Shown: positions 57,698 to 64,000 of the stretch, piece by piece
How positions within the stretch are numbered: the stretch's first letter is position 1
Layout of the letters: the number at the start of each line of letters is the position of its first letter
Assembly: GCA_963969395.1 (NCBI GenBank)
Contig: OZ017797.1
Span: 12,896,001-12,960,000, forward strand
Reading direction: 5' to 3'
Source: Pseudoscleropodium purum
Taxonomy: Eukaryota > Streptophyta > Bryopsida > Hypnales > Brachytheciaceae
Length of the DNA stretch: 64,000 nucleotides
Program-made: the position numbers and the translations under genes
The notes under the pieces: model-generated
What the model saw: the letters and a program-made list of their open reading frames with translations, nothing else
Told to the model about the DNA's origin: nothing
Databases searched by the model: none

Positions 57698-57937
57698 TTA
57701 ACGTATGAAAATCACATTGAGGGTGATAATAATAAGGGGCCTCAGTCTGACCCATGATAAGGTAAGGAAGGTACAGTGCAATACAGATATGACCAAGGCA
57801 AAAGGCCATAAGATAATTTCATGGATTCTCCCAGAAGGATCTGCTTCAGGTGCCTTTATTTGAGCAGCCAGGCTCTGCAACCCAGACACCGAAGCCCCCT
57901 TAGCCACTTGGTAACCAGGACTTTTTTTTTTTGGCAT
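57698..57937 (-). CDS. Possible small hypothetical protein or gene fragment, 79 aa
   Basis: The minus strand from the ATG at 57937 codes for MPKKKSPGYQVAKGASVSGL, an Ala/Pro stretch, then a hydrophobic C-terminal segment (ILWPFALVISVLHCTFLTL). The local GC content is higher than in the surrounding DNA, which is why I list it. I do not recognise a family, and no neighbouring exon is evident. Confidence 0.25.
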   Translation of the reverse strand: MPKKKSPGYQVAKGASVSGLQSLAAQIKAPEADPSGRIHEIILWPFALVISVLHCTFLTLSWVRLRPLIIITLNVIFIR

Positions 57938-57959
57938 TATAGTGCCAGATTGCACCCGA

Positions 57960-60900
57960 AAAAAGAAAAAAGAAATTGGCTAAAAAATGGAAATAAATCA
58001 TGAAGTTTTTCAACAAAAAAAAACTAAAATTAATAAAAATCGCAGATGATATCGCTAGATTGTGAGTGAAAACATAATTATAGACATGGGATATATGCTA
58101 GTGGAGCTACTGTAATATTTTCTATCCAATATGTGGATGAATGTTGAAATTTGGAGTACCACTATAACATTTTATATTGCCACTTTGGCACTTTATAAAA
58201 GAAGAAAAAAAGCCATGTTGGTAATTTATGATAGGACCACCTATTGCCAACCAAAGAGACATACCCAACCTGTAGGGGGCAACTATATATTTCCAACCAA
58301 GGTTAGAACAAATTTTCAACCAAAGCTTAGAATGTGTTTTTCCTCCTTTTCAAAGTTCGGACTAACCAAGTCACGACACATGTCCCAGAATAGTGAGCGG
58401 GAAAGTAATTCTTGAATGATCAAAATTAGAAGACTCTACATATTAGATATGCATTTGAACCAGCTATCAACTTCCAAAATTCATAGTAATTTCCACTCAA
58501 AGCATAAAATGATCAAAAAAATTGCAATCTCTGTGATTTCTACCTTTCGACATGGTAGAAAATTTACATTGCCTTGTATTGCTCTAGAACATATGTGGAA
58601 TTGCTAAAGTGGTCAACTAGAAGTAGTTCTACTATACTACTACATTTGGGGTCACATTTGGGGTGATATATAATACTCAATCCTACATGAATCCCATATT
58701 GGAGGTTTTGGTAGTAACTTACGAGTGTAAGTTTGGATGTAGTTATTGGGAGTGTTACATAATAACTAAAATTTTGTTTTGGTAGATTTCATAGATTTTG
58801 GGACTTTGGTATCAATTGTAAATGCAATGGCATATATATTAAGAAGTACTCCAAATTATGAGGAGTAATTATTGACAACATTTGGATCATAATGGCAAGG
58901 ATGTTGATAACAATAAAAATGAAACATATAAGTTACCAGTCTAGGTCTAAAAGCATTTTCTATTACTTATCAACTTAATATTCAAATATCCAAAAGGGCT
59001 CTATTTTAAGTATGAACAAAAAGTAGTTTTCCTGTAGTTGTGGGTGCTATAGACTAGTACCTTATATAGCACTGAGTTAAGTTTGAAAGGAGTTTAAACC
59101 CCTTTAGAATTGTCAAGCCCAAAATTGTCCACAATTTGGTATACAAGCCCGTTTTAAGGTTGTTGGACTATGTATTTACAAAAGTTTGATTCTAAAAATA
59201 TATTTGCAAAGGTAGAAACTAAATTGCCATGGAAATAAAAAATAAATTGAATATAGATATGAAAATTGTACCTACCAAAGAAGTGTGCATTTTATGTATT
59301 ATGGCCACATCCTAGCTCATGTACGTGTTTTATTGGAAGGGGTGTATGCATATTGGCTAGTATATTCACTAGCCCAACTAGTTTAGAATTTCAACTGAAT
59401 TGTCATGGTATTACATCGGTCTTGCACAAAAATGATGGACGTTTTTTGTAAGACGTATAAGAGCACTTAAGTGTTAGGAGGATGCTCAAGAGGATGACCT
59501 GAGTATAGCCCTTTTTAGGGTTGCCTAGCTTGAATTGGCATATATAAGGAAATTTTAGCTCTAAAGATCCCCTACACTTCAAATATTACAAATTGCAACA
59601 CAATGGTTGACAAGGTTACAAATGAACATGCTATCCTTTAAAACTGAAAATGACTTTGATAAATTTGACATGTCATTTTAAAAAGTGTTTCTCTTGTTAT
59701 TATTTTTGGTGGGTAATTCTTTGATATCAATTATTAGTACTCTACTAAAATGAACTCTACAAGCCCAAAATTTCCAAAATAAACATATTTCTATGAGCAA
59801 AATTTGATGGTTTATTTTCAACATAAAAGTGAATTTCTTATAAGGTAATGGAAATTCAAAAGAGAAGAAATTTCATAGTCTCATATTCAATTACATATCC
59901 ACTTTTAATTCATATGCCTAGTTCACCCAATTGAACCCCAACAATATTTTTGGAGGACATTGCAAACCACCATGTTGGTTCACCTTTTAGAAAATAGAAA
60001 TTGTAAACAATGTGCGTGAATTTATAATTCCAAAAGTATTAGTATTCCAAATTAAACCACAACAATCAATTTAGAAGTTTTTGTTAAATAGCTATAGAAA
60101 CTTTGGAAGTTTAGGGTGAAAATTCAGAAAATGAAACCAAAAAAACATGAAACACATAATACAAAACCAAAATGAAAAGAAAATACTACATCCAGGTAGG
60201 AATTGTATTCAATGTAGAACTTCAAACCTCGTTTTGGCATAGTAGAAAAACTTTTTTTGAAAAAACTTAAAACGAAATCAAGTTGAAAAATCAAGCTAAA
60301 TTTCACCTCCAAAAATCAGTTTGAGATTTCAAGCCTTTATTCAAAATTTAAGGATAAAATTTAGAGAAGGGTTGAAACAGACATTTTCTTCATTTTACAA
60401 TAAAAGTTTCTTGATGGTAGGTGGTCAAATGACAATTGGTATTTGATTCAATAGATTGCCATTGAATTTTGGGATTTTGGACAAGCTATCTTTACATTTG
60501 GATGTAGATTTGGATGTTTGGTCTTAGAATTAGAAAAAAAATTGGTATTTGTAATTATTAATTTAAGCCAAACATGCTATTCAAGTGTATCATTCATTGG
60601 ATTTCCTTTAATGTTTTGGTTCAAATTATTTCTTGAATTGTATTGTTGTTTCCACTGGAATTGGAATTATCATCATGACAATGCTTCTATTTTAATTCCT
60701 AATTTTTTATTCATTTACTTTTATTTAAAGAATATCCATATGGAATATCTAAAAGAGGGTGGGGAATTTTATCTACAAGATTATGGCTACTACATCAAAT
60801 CTAAAGTTGGATGAGTGTTATTATTAGATTTATTAAATGTAAGGTATAAAATTGTAGCAAACAATAGTGGATTTTTCCAATGGGAATTATTCTTCTTACT

Positions 60901-61040
60901 AAAAATCTACTTTAGATTCTTTTGAAAGAATCACACAAGAAATAGATGAATTTAGGAGAGCCAAAGAAAAAAGAAACAAACATCTTCATGATTAAATTCT
61001 AGAGGATTTGGAAGTAAAGAAAATTAGAAAGCAATTTGAG
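57960..61040. other. AT-rich intergenic DNA, no gene seen
   Basis: Open frames are short and AT-biased without motifs. About 60195-60340 matches 16935-17090. Nothing else is supported. Confidence 0.55.
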
Positions 61041-61044
61041 TTTT

Positions 61045-61859
61045 TTAACCCCTAAATGATTTTGACTATATTTTCCTCGCAACTGCTTCCAAATTGCCAT
61101 CTAATACATGTACCAAATTTTAGAAAAAAACACACATTTTTGGACACATGTAAGCGTAGGATCTTGTAGTAAGCTTGTGAAAAATATGTGGAAAATATTT
61201 CAAAAATTTCAGAAATTTCCACTGTGTAGATTGCAAGATATTAGCATTTGAAGTGGCAAATTTCCTTTTTGTGGCCCTGCAAAAATCTAGGCAACTACAC
61301 TTTAGGAGGTCACATTTGTATGAAATTTTTTCTAAAATGGTGGTTACTCTTTGAATTCATTTTTCAAGTTATATTTCTAGATAATTTGGAATCATACAAC
61401 ATATAGGAAAAAAATAGTAAGTAGAAAGGAATAAAGAATGATTCAATTTACTAAATTGTTAATAATTTATTTATGGAATTGAAAAATACCAATTCCAATG
61501 ATTGTAATGTTGTAATAAACAATGTATGCCCAATGTTTTTGTTTTTTCCAAAAATATTGAAAATTGAGTTAAATAAAGGACTTGGAGAACCATTAAAAAA
61601 TTTTAATTTCTTAAGAAAATGATTTTTGAAGAAGATTTTTTTGTTGCTTGGGCTACTTGTCAAGCAATAAAAGTACATATCATACAATAACTTTTTAACC
61701 ATGTAGTCAAAAGTTATGAAAATTTTTGGGCTTTAAAGCTACTCCTTGGGCACATGTTGTGTTAAAATTTCAAAGAAAATAAATAGAAACTCCATTTGTA
61801 GTAAGCTGCCCCAAAATGTTATGTTGCTATAAAATGCAGTTTGGGTGTTTAGGGGTTAA
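61045..61859 (+). mobile_element. Non-coding element with 12-bp perfect terminal inverted repeats, 815 bp
   Basis: TTAACCCCTAAA (61045-61056) and TTTAGGGGTTAA (61848-61859) bound the copy. Related, more degraded copies in the same orientation lie at about 6050-6900, 21195-21380 and 62890-63830, sharing TAGGATCTTGTAGTAA, AGATGTGGAAA and AGATATTAGCATTTGAA-type blocks. No transposase is encoded, so it is non-autonomous or a remnant. Confidence 0.65.
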
Positions 61860-61918
61860 TAAACCATTCAGAAAATGGAGATGCATAATTTTGATATGGA
61901 TTCATTTTATATTTTCAT

Positions 61919-62064
61919 AACAAACTAGGTTCTTTCTTTTCATTTTGTAAAAAGTGAGGTTTTGGATTGATTGATTATTTGTAACAATCTAGGTTATAAT
62001 TTTTTTTTTTTGTAACAAGCTAGGTTCTTTCTTTTCATTTTGTAAAAAGTGAGGTTTTGGATTT
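61919..62064. repeat. ~95-bp-period tandem duplication
   Basis: A 50-bp block beginning AACAA(A/G)CTAGGTTCTTTC and ending GTGAGGTTTTGGATT occurs at 61919 and again at 62014, differing at about one base. A weaker third relative follows near 62075-62160. Confidence 0.8.
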
Positions 62065-62889
62065 TTTTTTTTTTTGTGACAAGCTAGGTCTAGATTTTCT
62101 TAATTTTTGTAACAAGAGGGTATTGGATTTTCTTAATATTTCATAACAAGCTAAGATTATCAATGAACTCCAATAGAAAGACCTCGTTACAAAAGAGAGC
62201 CTTCTACAATATAGTAGTGCATGGTTCTCCTAGCAAACCAACAATTGAAGCAATTTCAAGCAACAAGGCTCCATGTTTGTCAAGGCTTTTTGCTTAGTTG
62301 CCAAGTCACTTTTTTATTATCTAGTTTGTGTAATTGTCCTGTTAGTTAGACCTATTGCTTGGGTGGAAGGTTGTACACTAACCATAAAGTTATAACTTTT
62401 TAGGATAGTAAAGAAAGTCTACCATCTTAGTTTGGTATGTATGGTCACTTTATTGCTAACATTTCCTTTTAAACCATATTTTTTTTGAGGGATCCATGTA
62501 TTTCAAGTCTTCAAGAACTATAGCCAATACTTCATAAATTAAATCATGTCAAATTCAACTATACTAAACCTTTTTAGAGGTAGTAAGAAAAGAAAAATAA
62601 ATAAAATTAAAAAATACGACTTGTAAGCCATCCAATCTAAATGTTAAAACATAGCCAAATATGGCACTTTTTCAAAGTGCACAATGTACCAAGAATTTTT
62701 GAAAAATTTAGAATCACTCAAATTTTTTTTGATGCTACTAAATTGCTACCATGTTCTATTGTAAAAATCCCATCTTAGGAAACCCTTACAAAGGAAATCA
62801 AACAATGTTGTATATATAGAAACTTTGGCAAAAGCAACCAAATAAAAATCAAACACAAGCTTCATGAGTTGCATTGAACATCCTAAACG

Positions 62890-63830
62890 GGTTAATCCCT
62901 TAAGTTCTTTGACTATGTTTTAACCGGAAACGTCCCCAAATTACCATTTCTAGGACAAGTACCAAAAAAAAAATTACTTTTTTTTTACACATGTAACCAT
63001 AGGATCTTGTATTAGGATGGTTTGAAAAGATGTGGAAATCTTTTTAGAGAATTCCATCGTGAGAATTGGCAAATATTAGCATTTTAATTCACAAAAATTG
63101 TTTTTTTGGCCCTGCGAAAAATAAGGCAGTTGCACTTCACAAGCTCATTATTTGTGAAAAGATGTCTAAAATAGTAGTGCTTCTTTTATTCTTTCTTTTT
63201 TATTTTATTTTTTTTTACATGCTTGAAAATTTTCAAATCATTTGGAACTATACAATACATAGGAAAAAAATAGTAAGTAGACAATAATAGAGAATAAATC
63301 AAAATACTAAATTGTTAAGAATTTAATTATAGAATTAGTGAAAAATGACAATCCCAATGTTTACAATGTTGTAATAAACAATATAAATCCTATGATTTTA
63401 TTTTATTTCAAAAATATTGAAAATTGAGTAAGATAAAGGACTTCAAAGTTTATTTTAGAATAGAGAATCCATAACAGCTCACAAACTAAAAATCCTCATA
63501 ACTTTTTACTCATTTATTAAAATGGAATGATTCAAAGATTTTTGTGTATATGTAACTCTAGAAAACCAATTTCAAATTTTTATTTATGAAAAAAGTGATT
63601 TTTTCTAATCTACCCAAATTGCCCTTTTACAAAAGAAAATAACATTTTAGACTATAACTTTTGATTGTTGTATTCAATGTCATGAAATTTTGCTCACAAT
63701 AAATAAACATGATACCCACCTTCTATCAAAAATTTGGGTCAAATATATGCTAATTGGCAATCACAGCAACATACCTGAAATCACTATGTTGCTTAAATTG
63801 ACAAGTTGGTCCTTCCGGGTTAGATTGTAT
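62890..63830 (+). repeat. Degraded copy of the 61045-61859 element family
   Basis: The order of shared blocks follows the 815-bp element: TTAATCCCTTAAG start, a TTCTTTGACTATGTTTT block, CATAGGATCTTGTA, AAAAGATGTGGAAA, GGCCCTGCGAAAAAT, and a CTATGTTGC block near the end. Termini are eroded. The remainder of the window to 64000 holds no supported feature. Confidence 0.55.
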
Positions 63831-64000
63831 ACAATGACATACGACTCTAACTTAGCCGACTCACAATATGATGATGTGTATGGGTGAAAACATTTGACTA
63901 GCAACATGAATTGTTCTTTTTACAAGATAGGCAACACAAAGTTGTTAATTTTAAGTACCACAAGTTTAATGCTTGTGATCTTGGAGGGGTGAGTTAAGAT

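Noticed and set aside
1..64000. rRNA or tRNA genes
   Set aside because: I saw no cloverleaf with conserved T-loop and anticodon arms and no conserved rRNA blocks; a covariance-model scan was not possible.

Overview
This window looks like nuclear DNA of a land plant. Its recognisable genes are plant families split by GT-AG introns: a cytochrome b561/DOMON protein, V-ATPase subunit F, a long remorin and a class 3-type lipase. It also carries a DYW-type PPR pseudogene and an LRR receptor-kinase pseudogene. Intergenic DNA is strongly AT-rich and full of old repeats, while genes and transposons stand out as higher-GC islands. I cannot fix the species; a seed-free plant is possible but is only a guess.

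Layout. 1-2.6 kb: AT-rich, no gene. 2.7-5.0 kb (-): b561/DOMON gene, four exons, 405 aa, apparently intact. 5.3-8.5 kb: repeats. 8.2-10.3 kb: decayed receptor-kinase pieces and a fold-back MITE. 14.0-16.3 kb (-): V-ATPase subunit F, four very short exons, intact. 16.6-18.6 kb: repeats. 18.6-34.9 kb: a nested transposon cluster. 36.0-37.6 kb (-): PPR-DYW pseudogene. 40.4-41.3 kb: tandem-duplicated upstream region, followed by the lipase gene at 41.4-42.6 kb (+), which carries two compensating frameshifts. 44.7-50.8 kb (-): remorin, seven exons, 752 aa, intact. 52.8-64 kb: no convincing gene; a motif array, an 815-bp inverted-repeat element and other old repeats.

The cluster at 18.6-34.9 kb is the most interesting part. 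A broken hAT transposase (about 24.0-27.4 kb) ends in a terminus made of CGGACG/CGTCCG repeats. At least five complete short elements (198-327 bp) share the same 10-bp termini (CAGGGTTGAC or close variants, inverted at the other end). Each is flanked by its own 8-bp target duplication, so they are almost certainly non-autonomous derivatives. Four sit inside a Ty3-type gag-pol remnant that is itself an inverted duplication. One member cut a divergent protein kinase gene: its N-terminal half lies on the minus strand at 19.08-20.24 kb and its C-terminal half on the plus strand at 27.85-28.19 kb. Both cut edges carry the same 8-bp duplication (GGTGGGTG), which points to a later inversion with one breakpoint inside the transposon.

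Exon joins were made by eye from splice sites, reading phase and family conservation. No alignment or database search was possible.
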